DNA of 64,000 nucleotides. Origin: Staphylococcus kloosii. Lineage in GTDB: Bacteria > Bacillota > Bacilli > Staphylococcales > Staphylococcaceae. A program made the translations under genes and the position numbers. The notes under the pieces are model-generated. The model was not told the origin of the DNA and did no database searches. It saw only the letters and a list, made by a program, of their open reading frames with translations. Positions 51,712 to 61,985 of the stretch are shown here, one piece after another (position 1 is the first letter of the stretch; the number at the start of each line of letters is the position of its first letter). The DNA lies in the NCBI RefSeq assembly GCF_003019255.1, contig NZ_CP027846.1, forward strand, positions 1,426,001 to 1,490,000, written 5' to 3'.

Positions 51712-52401
51712 ATGAAATTATCTTTTCATGGACAATCAACTGTTTATTTTGAGGCTAACGGTAAAAAGGGTATTATAGACCCATTTATCAGTGGAAATGA
51801 ATTATCTGATTTAGATCCAAATAATTTAGAAGTAGATTACGTGATTTTAACGCATGGTCATGGAGACCATTTTGGCGATACTATTGAAATCGCGAAGAAA
51901 AATAATGCGACTGTTATTGGCTCTGCTGAGCTGGGAGATTATCTCACTACTAATAAAGGTTATGATAACGTAAGACCAATGAATATTGGTGGGAAAGTAG
52001 AATTTGACTTTGGTTCATTAAAATTTGTTCAAGCGTTCCATAGTTCAAGTTTAACTGATGATAATGGAATTCCTGTATACTTAGGTATGCCGATGGGCGT
52101 AGTATTAGAATTAGAAGGTAAAACAATTTATCATACAGGCGATACTGGATTATTCAGTGATATGAAACTTATCGCCGACAGACATCCAGTGGATATTTGT
52201 TTCGTGCCAATTGGCGATAATTTTACAATGGGTATTGATGATGCAAGTTATGCTATTAATGAATTTATAAAACCAAAAGTAACAGTGCCTATTCATTACA
52301 ATACTTTTGATTTAATCAAACAAAATCCAGAACAATTTAAACAAGCTGTTAACACTGGTGAAGTACAAATACTAAAACCAGGGGAATCAGTTAACTTATA
52401 A
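51712..52401 (+). CDS. UPF0173 MBL-fold metal-dependent hydrolase
   Basis: This 229-residue protein has a compact metallo-beta-lactamase fold with THGHGDH at about 46-52, HTGDTG near 142 and IPIHY-like VPIHYNTFD near 193. It belongs to the UPF0173 group (Bacillus YtkL); the substrate is unknown. TGGGAGGAAC precedes the ATG. It is a single gene, next to the UspA gene that converges with it. Confidence 0.88.
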   Translation: MKLSFHGQSTVYFEANGKKGIIDPFISGNELSDLDPNNLEVDYVILTHGHGDHFGDTIEIAKKNNATVIGSAELGDYLTTNKGYDNVRPMNIGGKVEFDFGSLKFVQAFHSSSLTDDNGIPVYLGMPMGVVLELEGKTIYHTGDTGLFSDMKLIADRHPVDICFVPIGDNFTMGIDDASYAINEFIKPKVTVPIHYNTFDLIKQNPEQFKQAVNTGEVQILKPGESVNL

Positions 52402-52409
52402 ATAAAAAT

Positions 52410-52444
52410 AAACGTTATCATCAATTGTGGTGATAACGTTTTTG
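52410..52444. terminator. Terminator between UPF0173 and UspA genes
   Basis: AAACGTTATCA (52410-52420) pairs with TGATAACGTTT (52431-52441), TTTTG follows; AT-rich on the other side too, so it may serve both converging genes. Confidence 0.85.
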
Positions 52445-52474
52445 TGTGTTTAATTATTATATTTACAGACTTTA

Positions 52475-52888
52475 TTATTTAACGATAAGTACAGGAATTT
52501 TTGCACGTTTTGCCACTTTGTGACTTACACTACCTAAAACCATCTTTTTCTTGTCGTCGGCTTTTCTATTACTTAACACCACAATTTCGTAATCGCCACT
52601 ATTAGCATATTTAACTAATTCAGCTTTTGCTCTACCACGTACGATGATTTCATCATGCTTAATACCATATTCATCTAACGCTTGACGTGTAGGTTCTAAA
52701 CCTTCGCTACGTTTTTCGATAAGCTTATCTAAATGAACACCTGCTTTGATAGAAGCTTGAGCATCTTGTTCATTAATAGAATTGAAAATTGTCACTACTG
52801 TATCTTTACCAGCAATATTAGCAACTTGTTGTAAAGCTTGTTCATTTTTAAGTGTAGTATCTACACCTAGTAATATGTTTTTATACAT
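52475..52888 (-). CDS. Universal stress protein (UspA family), short
   Basis: This 137-residue Usp has YKNILLGVDTTLKNEQAL at the start and the end block VVLSNRKADDKKKMVLGSVSHKVAKRAKIPVLIV. The usual G-2x-G nucleotide loop is changed (SNRKADDKKKMVLGS), so ATP binding is doubtful. GGAGG precedes the ATG. It diverges from the CBS regulator gene. Confidence 0.9.
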   Translation of the reverse strand: MYKNILLGVDTTLKNEQALQQVANIAGKDTVVTIFNSINEQDAQASIKAGVHLDKLIEKRSEGLEPTRQALDEYGIKHDEIIVRGRAKAELVKYANSGDYEIVVLSNRKADDKKKMVLGSVSHKVAKRAKIPVLIVK

Positions 52889-53095
52889 AGTTTATCCCTC
52901 CTTAATTTTTATTTTAATAAATAAATGAGAATTAGTGCAATAAAATAAATTTATTTTTTTGAAATATTTTGATATGCACAGGTTAAATATATAAAACATT
53001 AGATGTAAAGTACAATTTTGTGATGTTGCATCGCAATTTAAGCTATAAAAAGTTATAATATATAAGTAACTAACAAATTAAAAGAGGTCCATTAT

Positions 53096-54388
53096 ATGAC
53101 AAAACATGAACAAATATTATCATATATCGAATCGTTATCTGTGGGTCAAAAAATATCAGTTAGAAAAATTGCCAAAGTATTAGAAGTTTCTGAGGGTACA
53201 GCATACCGTGCGATAAAAGATGCAGGTCAATTAGGTCTTGTTGCTACAATAGACCGTGTAGGTACTGTGAGAATCGAAAAGAAAACACGTGAACAAATTG
53301 AACAGTTAACTTTTAATGAAATCGTTAAAATTATTGATGGTCAAGTACTAGGTGGGCGTAATGGTTTAATTAAAACATTATCCAAATTCGCCATCGGTGC
53401 GATGGAACTAAATGATTTGGTTAAATATTTAAGTGCGCATACATTATTAATAGTTGGTAATCGTAAAGATGTTCAATTAGAAGCATTAAAGAGAGGAAGT
53501 GCAGTATTAATAACTGGTGGTTTTTCTACTTCAGATGACATAATTAAATATGCAGACGAACATGATTTACCAATTATCTCGTCAAACTATGATACGTATT
53601 TAGTAGCAAACATCATAAATAGAGCCATGTATAATCAGATGATTCGTAAAGAGATATTAATCGTTGAAGATATAGTTAAACCGATTGATGATTCAACAGT
53701 TGTATTTGAAGATATGAAACTCAATGATTACAAAGATAAAGCAAAAGCAACAGGTCATTCAAGATTCCCTGTTATTGATGACAATTGGAAATTGGTCGGC
53801 ATTGTAACGAGCAAAGAGATTATTAATATGGACGACGATGAAATACTTGCTCAAGTAATGACGCGTTCGCCAATAGACGTACAACTATCTACAACAATAG
53901 CTAATTGCGCCCACATTATGATTTGGGAAGGTATAGAATTGTTGCCGGTGACTAATTTGAGCAAAAAATTAATTGGCGTCATTTCTAGAGAAGATGTATT
54001 AAAGTCGATGCAATTGATTGGTCGTCAACCACAAGTAGGTGACACGATTAATGATCAAATCGCTAAGCATATACATATTTCCAATGATGTAATCCAAGTA
54101 CAAACAACACCATTGTTGACTGATCAATTCGGTATGTTAAGTAAAGCAGTCTTTGTGGCTATAATTGAAGAAACAGTACGCTATGAAATGCGTAGATATA
54201 AAAAAATAGAAGTTATGATTGAAAACTTAAATATTTTTTATTTAAATACTGTACAAATTGAATCAGAAATAGATGTTCATTATGATATGTTAAATGTAGG
54301 ACGAAATTTTGCTAAATTAGAAGTGACAATGAAAACAGGCACACAAAACGTAGCTAAAGCAATGATTATGTGTCAGATATTAAATTAA
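53096..54388 (+). CDS. DRTGG/CBS-domain regulator, YtoI-like
   Basis: This 430-residue multidomain protein has a winged-helix-like N-terminus (about 10-60, SVGQKISVRKIAKVLEVSEGTAYRAIK), a DRTGG domain (about 75-180), a pair of CBS motifs (about 190-310, ATGHSRFPVIDDNWKLVGIVT and IELLPVTNLSKKLIGVISRED), and a C-terminal hotdog-like domain (about 320-430). CBS pairs sense adenosyl ligands. It may be a transcription factor, but its targets are unknown. TATAAT at 53054-53059. It precedes nrnA and dnaE. Confidence 0.88.
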   Translation: MTKHEQILSYIESLSVGQKISVRKIAKVLEVSEGTAYRAIKDAGQLGLVATIDRVGTVRIEKKTREQIEQLTFNEIVKIIDGQVLGGRNGLIKTLSKFAIGAMELNDLVKYLSAHTLLIVGNRKDVQLEALKRGSAVLITGGFSTSDDIIKYADEHDLPIISSNYDTYLVANIINRAMYNQMIRKEILIVEDIVKPIDDSTVVFEDMKLNDYKDKAKATGHSRFPVIDDNWKLVGIVTSKEIINMDDDEILAQVMTRSPIDVQLSTTIANCAHIMIWEGIELLPVTNLSKKLIGVISREDVLKSMQLIGRQPQVGDTINDQIAKHIHISNDVIQVQTTPLLTDQFGMLSKAVFVAIIEETVRYEMRRYKKIEVMIENLNIFYLNTVQIESEIDVHYDMLNVGRNFAKLEVTMKTGTQNVAKAMIMCQILN

Positions 54389-54429
54389 TCATTATGATAT
54401 AGAATGATAAAACCGAAAGGATACGATGA

Positions 54430-55368
54430 ATGATGACAGAGATATTTAATGAGATTATGGAAGAAATAGAACAATATGAAACGATAATTATACATAGACA
54501 TGTGCGCCCAGATCCCGATGCTTATGGCTCACAACTAGGATTGCAAGGTTATTTAAAAGCTAAATTTCCACATAAAAATATATATGCTGTAGGGGAACGT
54601 GAACCTTCTTTAGATTTTATTGGCACGTTTGATGATATTAAGGATGAAGTTTATCAAGAAGCGCTTGTAATAGTTTGTGATACAGCAAATTCTCCACGAG
54701 TGAGTGATTCAAGATATAACTTAGGACAAAAGCTAATTAAAATTGACCATCATCCAGCAGTTGATCAATATGGAGACCTTAATTACGTTAACACTGAGGC
54801 TTCTTCAACAAGTGAAATCATCAGTGATTTTATTAATTACTTTAATGATTTTTCAATTATCGATGGTTCGATTGCTAGATTGTTATATATTGGTATTGTT
54901 GGAGATACTGGAAGATTTTTATTTAACAACACGACACCACATACGATGGAAGTCGCTAGTCAATTATTAACATTTGATTTTAACCATAATGAAGAACTAA
55001 ACAATTTAGCGGAAAAAGATCCTAAATTGTTACCGTTCCAAGGTTATGTTTTACAAAATTTTGATTTGAATGAGCACGGCTTTTGTAAGGTGATTATCAC
55101 TACAGAAGTCTTAGAGCAGTTTAATATCGCAGCAAACGAAGCCTCATTGTTTGTTAATACAATTGCTGATATTAAAGGCTTGAAAATTTGGTTGTTCGCA
55201 GTAGACGAAGGTAATGAAATTAGATGCCGCATCCGCTCTAAAGGTATTGTGATAAATGATGTCGCAAGTGATTTCGGTGGTGGTGGCCATCCAAATGCTT
55301 CAGGCGTTTCAGTCGATAGCTGGGAGACATTTGAAAAATTAGCTACAGCATTAAATAATAAATTATAA
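54430..55368 (+). CDS. nrnA: DHH/DHHA1 oligoribonuclease NrnA-like
   Basis: This bifunctional phosphoesterase of 312 residues degrades nanoRNAs and dephosphorylates pAp. The DHH catalytic set is clear: RHVRPDPDAYGS near 24-35, VCDTANSPR near 83, IDHHPAVD near 107, and the DHHA1 motif GGGGHPNASGVS near 285-296. AAAGGA precedes the ATG by 8 nt. The next gene, dnaE, begins 18 nt after the stop, so they are one unit with the CBS regulator upstream. Confidence 0.93.
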   Translation: MMTEIFNEIMEEIEQYETIIIHRHVRPDPDAYGSQLGLQGYLKAKFPHKNIYAVGEREPSLDFIGTFDDIKDEVYQEALVIVCDTANSPRVSDSRYNLGQKLIKIDHHPAVDQYGDLNYVNTEASSTSEIISDFINYFNDFSIIDGSIARLLYIGIVGDTGRFLFNNTTPHTMEVASQLLTFDFNHNEELNNLAEKDPKLLPFQGYVLQNFDLNEHGFCKVIITTEVLEQFNIAANEASLFVNTIADIKGLKIWLFAVDEGNEIRCRIRSKGIVINDVASDFGGGGHPNASGVSVDSWETFEKLATALNNKL

Positions 55369-55386
55369 GGATAAGAGGTGATAACA

Positions 55387-58300
55387 TTGGTTGCATATTT
55401 AAATATTCATTCGGCATATGACTTGCTTAATTCAAGTTTGAAAATCCATGATGTCGTGACTAAAGCAACTAATGAAGGCTATACAGCTTTAGCCATTACT
55501 GATACTAATGTGCTGTATAGTTATCCTCAATTCTATGATGCGTGTATAAGCGCTAATATTAAGCCTATTTTTGGCATGACATTATGGTTAACTGATGGAT
55601 TAACGTCATTAGAAACGGTAGTGTTGGCTAAAAATAATCAAGGCTTAACAGATTTAATAAAATTATCATCGGCAATTAAAATGAAAGATAAGATTGAAAC
55701 AAGCTACGAGTGGTTATCTAAATATGCTGCTGAATTAATTATTATTTTCAAAGATGTTACTGATGAACACCAAAATATTGTGGAACAATTCAACTCACAT
55801 GCTGATCTTTACATTAATCATTCAAGTAAAGCGATTATAGATGTTCCAATGGTATGGTTACAAAGTGCCAACTATCTTAATAGAGAAGACGCAAATACGA
55901 TTACAGCCTTGAATGCGATTCGAGACAATAAAAAATTAGATTTAGTCAATGAACCTATTGATTATCATACGCATGTGTTAAGTGAAGATGAGTTGTTTGA
56001 TTTAGACGTGCCTAAAGAAGCTTTTGATAATACAGACCATATAGCACAATTATGTACGGCTGAATTGAACTATCACCAAAATCTGTTACCTAAATTTCCT
56101 ACGCCGGATAATCTATCGTCGAAAAATTATTTAATGCAAATTCTAAGGCAACAACTAGAAGAAAAAGAATTAAATCACAATAATAGTTACCGACAACGAT
56201 TAAACTATGAGTTTAAAATTATTACAGATATGGGATTTGAAGATTATTTCTTAATCGTGAGTGATTTGATTCATTATGCTAAAACAAATGATGTTTTAGT
56301 AGGCCCAGGTAGGGGGTCATCGGCCGGTTCATTAGTTAGTTTTCTATTAGATATTACGACTATTGATCCAATTAAATATGATTTGTTATTTGAACGATTT
56401 TTAAATCCTGAACGTGTTACGATGCCGGATATTGATATTGATTTTGAAGATACAAAGAGAGACAAAGTGATTCAATACGTGCAAGAAAAATATGGCGATA
56501 ATCATGTTGCAGGAATTGTGACATTTGGTCATTTATTAGCGAGGGCAGTTGCACGAGATGTTGGACGTATAATAGGTTTTGATGATGTAACACTTAATGA
56601 AGTGTCGAAATTAATACCACACAAGTTAGGTATTACGCTAGATGATGCATATAAAGACGAGGCATTTAAAGATTTTGTACATCGTAATCATCGTAATGAA
56701 AGATGGTTCGAAATTTGCAAAAAATTAGAAGGTCTCCCACGTCATACATCGACACACGCAGCGGGAATTATAATTAACGATCAACCAATTTATAACTACG
56801 CACCACTTACATTAGGTGATAATGGCATTTTAACGCAGTGGACGATGACTGAAGCGGAAAGAATTGGTTTATTAAAAATCGACTTTTTAGGACTTAGAAA
56901 CTTATCAATCATTCATCAAATTGTTAAACAAGTTAAATATGATTTAAATATTACAATTGACATAGAACAAATACCTTTTGATGATGACGAAGTATTTCGC
57001 TTACTATCTTCTGGTGATACCACAGGAATATTCCAGCTAGAAAGTGACGGTATACGTAACGTTTTAAAGAAATTACAGCCAGAACATTTTGAAGATATCG
57101 TAGCCGTTACATCTCTTTATAGACCAGGGCCAATGGAAGAAATTCCTACTTATATAACACGTAGGCACGAACCTTCAAAAGTTGAATATTTACATGCTGA
57201 TTTAGCACCTATTTTAAAAAAGACTTATGGCGTTATTATTTATCAAGAACAAATCATGCAAATAGCTAGTAAATTTGCTGGTTTTAGTTATGGTGAAGCG
57301 GATATTTTAAGACGTGCGATGAGTAAAAAAAATAGGGCAGTACTCGAAAATGAACGCCAGCATTTTGTAAAAGGTGCCGTGAATAACGGATATGAAGAAC
57401 AATTAAGTAAGCAAATTTTTGATTTGATTTTAAAATTCGCTGACTATGGCTTTGCTAGAGCGCATGCGGTAAGTTATTCTAAAATAGCTTATATTATGAC
57501 TTATTTAAAAGTTCATTATCCTAATTATTTTTACGCCAATATATTAAGTAATATTATAGGCAGCGAACAAAAGACGGCTGCTATTATCGATGAAGCTAAG
57601 CACCAACATATTGAAATTTTACCGCCTCATATAAATTATAGTCATTGGTTTTATAAAGCAACGCCTAACGGTATTTACTTGTCATTAGGGGCAATAAAAG
57701 GCGTAGGCTATCAAAGTGTAAAATTAATTATTGAAACCCGACAATCCGGTGGTAATTTCAAAGACTTTTTTGATTTTGCTCGTCGTATACCTAAGCGAAT
57801 TAAAACGCGTAAATTATTAGAAGCATTGATTTTAGTAGGCGCTTTCGACCAGTTAGGACAAAATCGTGCTACTTTACTTCAGTCAATAGACCAAGTATTA
57901 GATGACGTGTCTAGTATTGAACAGGATGACTTAATTTTTGACGTGCTAACACCTAAGACTACTTATGAAGATAAAGAAGAATTACCGGATAAAGTTTTGA
58001 GTGATTATGAAAAAGAATACTTAGGATTTTATATTTCGACACATCCTGTTGAAAAGGCATTTAATAAAAAGCAGTATTTGGGTATTTATAAATTAACGAA
58101 TGCTGTTAATAATAAGCCGATTTTTATACAACTTGAAAATGTAAAAAAAATTCGAACTAAAAATGGTCAAAACATGGCTTTTATTACTATAAATGACGGT
58201 AATAATACGATGGATGGCGTCGTCTTTCCAGATGTCTATAAGAAATATGAACAATTATTATCCGAAGAAAGCATGTTAACTGTTAGAGGTAAATTTGAGC

Positions 58301-58575
58301 GTAGAAATAATAAACTACAACTTATCATTTCTCAAATGAGTAGTTTAGAGACATTTGAACAGGCAATCATGCAAAATGCACGACAAATAGTTATTCGCCA
58401 AAATAAAGACATTGCTGAAATAGATCAGCTTTCTACTGAAAAAACTGAACAAAGTTTACCAGTCGAGTTTTATGATGAAACGACTAACAAAATGAATTTT
58501 ATTGGTTATATAAATAATGATGATATTTCGCAGTTTATTTTACATTTTGACCCAGCAGATATTAGAATTATATAA
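55387..58575 (+). CDS. dnaE: DNA polymerase III alpha subunit DnaE
   Basis: This error-prone replicative polymerase of 1062 residues extends RNA primers on the lagging strand before handing over to PolC. It has the PHP domain at the N-terminus (about 1-200), the palm with catalytic aspartates in MPDIDIDFED near 345-354, the TSTHAAGI and RPGPMEE segments, a helix-hairpin-helix part near 820, and an OB fold near 920-1000. The start is TTG at 55387, 6 nt after AGAGGTG; a GTG at 55378 lies inside that ribosome site. It is co-transcribed with nrnA. Confidence 0.96.
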   Translation: MVAYLNIHSAYDLLNSSLKIHDVVTKATNEGYTALAITDTNVLYSYPQFYDACISANIKPIFGMTLWLTDGLTSLETVVLAKNNQGLTDLIKLSSAIKMKDKIETSYEWLSKYAAELIIIFKDVTDEHQNIVEQFNSHADLYINHSSKAIIDVPMVWLQSANYLNREDANTITALNAIRDNKKLDLVNEPIDYHTHVLSEDELFDLDVPKEAFDNTDHIAQLCTAELNYHQNLLPKFPTPDNLSSKNYLMQILRQQLEEKELNHNNSYRQRLNYEFKIITDMGFEDYFLIVSDLIHYAKTNDVLVGPGRGSSAGSLVSFLLDITTIDPIKYDLLFERFLNPERVTMPDIDIDFEDTKRDKVIQYVQEKYGDNHVAGIVTFGHLLARAVARDVGRIIGFDDVTLNEVSKLIPHKLGITLDDAYKDEAFKDFVHRNHRNERWFEICKKLEGLPRHTSTHAAGIIINDQPIYNYAPLTLGDNGILTQWTMTEAERIGLLKIDFLGLRNLSIIHQIVKQVKYDLNITIDIEQIPFDDDEVFRLLSSGDTTGIFQLESDGIRNVLKKLQPEHFEDIVAVTSLYRPGPMEEIPTYITRRHEPSKVEYLHADLAPILKKTYGVIIYQEQIMQIASKFAGFSYGEADILRRAMSKKNRAVLENERQHFVKGAVNNGYEEQLSKQIFDLILKFADYGFARAHAVSYSKIAYIMTYLKVHYPNYFYANILSNIIGSEQKTAAIIDEAKHQHIEILPPHINYSHWFYKATPNGIYLSLGAIKGVGYQSVKLIIETRQSGGNFKDFFDFARRIPKRIKTRKLLEALILVGAFDQLGQNRATLLQSIDQVLDDVSSIEQDDLIFDVLTPKTTYEDKEELPDKVLSDYEKEYLGFYISTHPVEKAFNKKQYLGIYKLTNAVNNKPIFIQLENVKKIRTKNGQNMAFITINDGNNTMDGVVFPDVYKKYEQLLSEESMLTVRGKFERRNNKLQLIISQMSSLETFEQAIMQNARQIVIRQNKDIAEIDQLSTEKTEQSLPVEFYDETTNKMNFIGYINNDDISQFILHFDPADIRII

Positions 58576-58606
58576 CTTTTACACCATTATAAATTATGAT
58601 ATAGTT

Positions 58607-58642
58607 AACTGATGGTTATTGAAAATTTACCATCAGTTTTCT
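58607..58642 (+). terminator. Terminator after dnaE
   Basis: AACTGATGGT (58607-58616) pairs with ACCATCAGTT (58629-58638) and is followed by TTCTTG. Confidence 0.8.
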
Positions 58643-58793
58643 TGTGAAATTTAGTGTATATTTTTATTAAGCTATTTTAATTAGAGATTTGTTAGAAACA
58701 TATATTTATCTCGTTAAATAATTGTTATATAGTTAATGGTGTAATAAAAATATATATAATTACTCAATATATTTGTCTGGGGGCGACGCAAGC

Positions 58794-60029
58794 ATGTCAT
58801 TAAGAGATGAAGCATTAGAAATGCATAAAAAAAATAAAGGTAAACTTGAAGTAAATGCTAAAGTAAAAGTTACAAACAAAGAAGAACTAAGTTTAGCTTA
58901 TTCACCAGGTGTAGCCGAACCATGTAAAGATATTCATGAAGATAAAAGAAAAGTATTTGATTATACAATGAAAAGTAATACAGTTGCCGTAGTAACTGAC
59001 GGCTCTGCTGTACTAGGTTTAGGTGATATTGGTGCCGAAGCTAGTATACCTGTAATGGAAGGTAAAGCAGTATTATTTAAAAGCTTTTCAGGCATAGATG
59101 GTATTCCATTAGCTTTAGATACTAAAGATACAGAAGAAATCATTAGAACAGTAAAATTAATTGAACCAAATTATGGTGGTATTAACTTAGAAGATATTTC
59201 TGCACCACGTTGCTTTGAAATTGAAGAACGTTTAAAAAAAGAAACTAAAATACCTGTTTTCCATGATGACCAACACGGTACTGCTATTGTTACAGTAGCA
59301 GGATTAATTAATGCGCTTAGAATTGTTGATAAAGATTTATCAGATATTAAAGTAGTCTTAAATGGAGCGGGTGCTGCAGGCATTGCTATCGTTAAATTAC
59401 TTTATTCTTATGGTGTACGTGAAATGGTAATGTGTGATTCAAGAGGAGCAATTTATGAAGGCCGTTCAGCTGGCATGAATGATACTAAAGAATATGTAGC
59501 TAAATGGACAAATAGAGATAAAGTAGATGGTAAACTTGAAGATGTTATTAAAGATGCAGATGTCTTTATCGGTGTTTCTGTAGCTAATTTACTATCAAAA
59601 GAAATGGTTAAATCTATGGCTGATGATCCAATTATTTTTGCAATGGCTAACCCTGACCCAGAAATCAATCCTAATGATGCAAAAGAAGCTGGTGCAAAAG
59701 TTATCGGTACGGGTCGTTCAGATTTTCCAAACCAAATTAACAATGTGTTAGCTTTCCCAGGAATTTTTAGAGGGGCATTAGATGTAGAAGCTACTCAAAT
59801 TAATGAACAAATGAAAAGAGCTGCCGTTGAAGCAATTGCTGATTTAATTAAACCAGAAGAATTAAACCCAGATTATTGTATCCCAGCACCTTTCGATAGT
59901 AGAGTTGCACCATCAGTAGCTAGAGAAGTTGCTAAAGCTGCAATGGAATCAGGCGTAGCTAGAACTGAAGTTGACCCTGAAGAAATTTATAATAAAACAA
60001 TAAAATTAACCGAAATAAACTCAAAATAA
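58794..60029 (+). CDS. NAD(P)-dependent malic enzyme
   Basis: This enzyme of 411 residues decarboxylates malate to pyruvate and yields NAD(P)H. The SPGVAEPC segment (near 39), the catalytic EDISAPRCFEIEERL with its metal-binding Glu (near 135), and the Rossmann motif VVLNGAGAAGIAIV (near 185) are intact. It resembles Bacillus YtsJ, which prefers NADP. The ATG at 58794 follows CTGGGGG; a TTG seven codons upstream has none. It lies before accDA, where it may supply pyruvate and reducing power for fatty-acid synthesis. Confidence 0.93.
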   Translation: MSLRDEALEMHKKNKGKLEVNAKVKVTNKEELSLAYSPGVAEPCKDIHEDKRKVFDYTMKSNTVAVVTDGSAVLGLGDIGAEASIPVMEGKAVLFKSFSGIDGIPLALDTKDTEEIIRTVKLIEPNYGGINLEDISAPRCFEIEERLKKETKIPVFHDDQHGTAIVTVAGLINALRIVDKDLSDIKVVLNGAGAAGIAIVKLLYSYGVREMVMCDSRGAIYEGRSAGMNDTKEYVAKWTNRDKVDGKLEDVIKDADVFIGVSVANLLSKEMVKSMADDPIIFAMANPDPEINPNDAKEAGAKVIGTGRSDFPNQINNVLAFPGIFRGALDVEATQINEQMKRAAVEAIADLIKPEELNPDYCIPAPFDSRVAPSVAREVAKAAMESGVARTEVDPEEIYNKTIKLTEINSK

Positions 60030-60090
60030 TATAATGCTATAAACGTATGATGATAATAATCATTGTCGGTGGTTAAGTGGAGGTTTACTC

Positions 60091-60957
60091 ATGTTTAAAG
60101 ATTTTTTTAATCGTAGTAGTAAAAAGAAAAAGTATGTAACTGTATCGGATTCGAAACAGAGTGATGTACCAGCAGGTATCATGACGAAGTGTCCAAAATG
60201 TAAAAAGATAATGTATACAAAAGAATTATCCGAGAATTTAAATGTATGTTTCAATTGTGACCATCATATCGCACTTACTGCTTATAAAAGAATCGAAGCT
60301 ATTTCAGATGAAAATACATTTGAGGAATTTGACAAAGGTATGACTTCTGCAAATCCATTAGATTTTCCTAGTTATGAAGAAAAAGTGCAAAAAGATCAGC
60401 AAAAAACTGAACTTAACGAAGCAGTTGTTACTGGTACCGCTAAGTTAGAAGGTATAGAATTTGGCGTAGCAGTTATGGATGCTAGATTTAGAATGGGTAG
60501 TATGGGTGCAGTTGTTGGTGAAAAAATTTGCCGTATTATAGAATATTGTACTGAGCATCGTTTACCTTTTATTCTATTTTCTGCTAGTGGTGGTGCTAGA
60601 ATGCAAGAAGGTATTATCTCATTAATGCAAATGGGTAAGACAAGTGTGTCATTAAAAAAACATGCTAATGCAGGTTTATTATATATTTCATATTTAACTA
60701 ATCCAACTACTGGTGGCGTATCTGCAAGTTTTGCTTCAGTTGGAGATATAAATATTAGTGAACCAAAAGCTTTAATTGGTTTTGCTGGTAGACGTGTCAT
60801 TGAACAAACAATTAATGAAAAATTACCGGATGATTTCCAAACTGCAGAATTTCTATTAGAACATGGTCAATTAGATAAAGTCGTTCATAGAAAAGAAATG
60901 AAAGAAACTTTAGCTAATATTTTAAAAATGCACCAAGAGGTGAAAAACAATGCTTGA
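60091..60957 (+). CDS. accD: Acetyl-CoA carboxylase carboxyltransferase beta
   Basis: This is the beta chain of the carboxyltransferase, 288 residues, which with AccA moves CO2 from biotin to acetyl-CoA and makes malonyl-CoA. A Cys4 zinc ribbon is at Cys34, Cys37, Cys53 and Cys56. The crotonase-fold core (SASGGARMQEG near 167, GGVSASFASVGD near 209) follows. GTGGAGG precedes the ATG. It overlaps accA by 8 nt, so the two subunits are coupled. Confidence 0.97.
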   Translation: MFKDFFNRSSKKKKYVTVSDSKQSDVPAGIMTKCPKCKKIMYTKELSENLNVCFNCDHHIALTAYKRIEAISDENTFEEFDKGMTSANPLDFPSYEEKVQKDQQKTELNEAVVTGTAKLEGIEFGVAVMDARFRMGSMGAVVGEKICRIIEYCTEHRLPFILFSASGGARMQEGIISLMQMGKTSVSLKKHANAGLLYISYLTNPTTGGVSASFASVGDINISEPKALIGFAGRRVIEQTINEKLPDDFQTAEFLLEHGQLDKVVHRKEMKETLANILKMHQEVKNNA

Positions 60958-61894
60958 TTTTGAGAAGCCACTTTATGAAATTAAAAATAAAATAGAATCG
61001 TTAAAAGAATCTCAAGAAAAAAATGATGTAGACTTACAAGAAGAAATTGATATGTTAGAGGCATCATTAGATAGAGAAACGCATAAAGTTTATACTAATT
61101 TAAAACCTTGGGACCGTGTGCAATTGGCTAGGTTACAAGAAAGACCGACGTCATTAGATTACATCCCATTAATTTTTGACTCATTCATTGAATTACATGG
61201 TGATCGTAATTTTAGAGATGATCCTGCTATGATTGGAGGCATTGGCTATTTAAATGGTCAAGCCGTGACTGTAGTCGGACAACAAAGAGGTAAAGATACT
61301 AAAGATAATATTTATCGTAACTTTGGTATGGCACATCCAGAAGGCTATAGAAAAGCGTTGCGTCTAATGAAACAGGCGGAGAAATTTAATAGACCTATTT
61401 TTACATTTATAGATACTAAAGGTGCATATCCAGGTAAAGCAGCCGAAGAACGTGGCCAAAGTGAATCTATTGCTAGAAACTTAGTTGAAATGGCGTCATT
61501 AACAGTACCAGTTATTTCGATTGTTATTGGTGAAGGTGGAAGTGGTGGCGCACTTGGATTAGGTATTACTAACAAAATTCTAATGCTTGAAAATAGTACT
61601 TATTCGGTTATATCTCCGGAAGGTGCCTCAGCGTTACTGTGGAAAGATAGTAATTTAGCTAAAATAGCCGCAGAAACTATGAAAATAACGGCTAAAGATT
61701 TACAAGAACTAAATGTTGCTGATGATGTTGTTGAAGAACCACTTGGTGGTGCACATCATGATGTTGAATTACAGGCGCAAAATATTAAAGCAAAATTCGA
61801 ACAATATTTAACTGAATTGAATAAGATGAACGGTGAAGAACTTGTTGAAGACCGTTATGAAAAATTCAGAAATATTGGATCATTTCATGAATAA
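60950..61894 (+). CDS. accA: Acetyl-CoA carboxylase carboxyltransferase alpha
   Basis: This is the alpha chain of the carboxyltransferase, 314 residues. The motifs PWDRVQLARLQERPTSLDYI near 46, DTKGAYPGKAAEERGQ near 157-172 and GEGGSGGALG near 194 make the biotin- and acetyl-CoA-binding site. AGAGGTG lies within accD, and the ATG overlaps the accD 3' end by 8 nt. A terminator follows at 61904-61932. Confidence 0.97.
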   Translation: MLDFEKPLYEIKNKIESLKESQEKNDVDLQEEIDMLEASLDRETHKVYTNLKPWDRVQLARLQERPTSLDYIPLIFDSFIELHGDRNFRDDPAMIGGIGYLNGQAVTVVGQQRGKDTKDNIYRNFGMAHPEGYRKALRLMKQAEKFNRPIFTFIDTKGAYPGKAAEERGQSESIARNLVEMASLTVPVISIVIGEGGSGGALGLGITNKILMLENSTYSVISPEGASALLWKDSNLAKIAAETMKITAKDLQELNVADDVVEEPLGGAHHDVELQAQNIKAKFEQYLTELNKMNGEELVEDRYEKFRNIGSFHE

Positions 61895-61903
61895 ATTAAA
61901 GTG

Positions 61904-61932
61904 AACCTCTCTAAAATTAGAGGGGTTTTTTT
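61904..61932 (+). terminator. Terminator after accA
   Basis: AACCTCTCTAA (61904-61914) pairs with TTAGAGGGGTT (61917-61927, one G-U pair), then TTTTT. Confidence 0.88.
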
Positions 61933-61985
61933 GAGGTTTACTTTATAAATATATTTTTTAATTAGCTGAATAAAATGATAAATAA

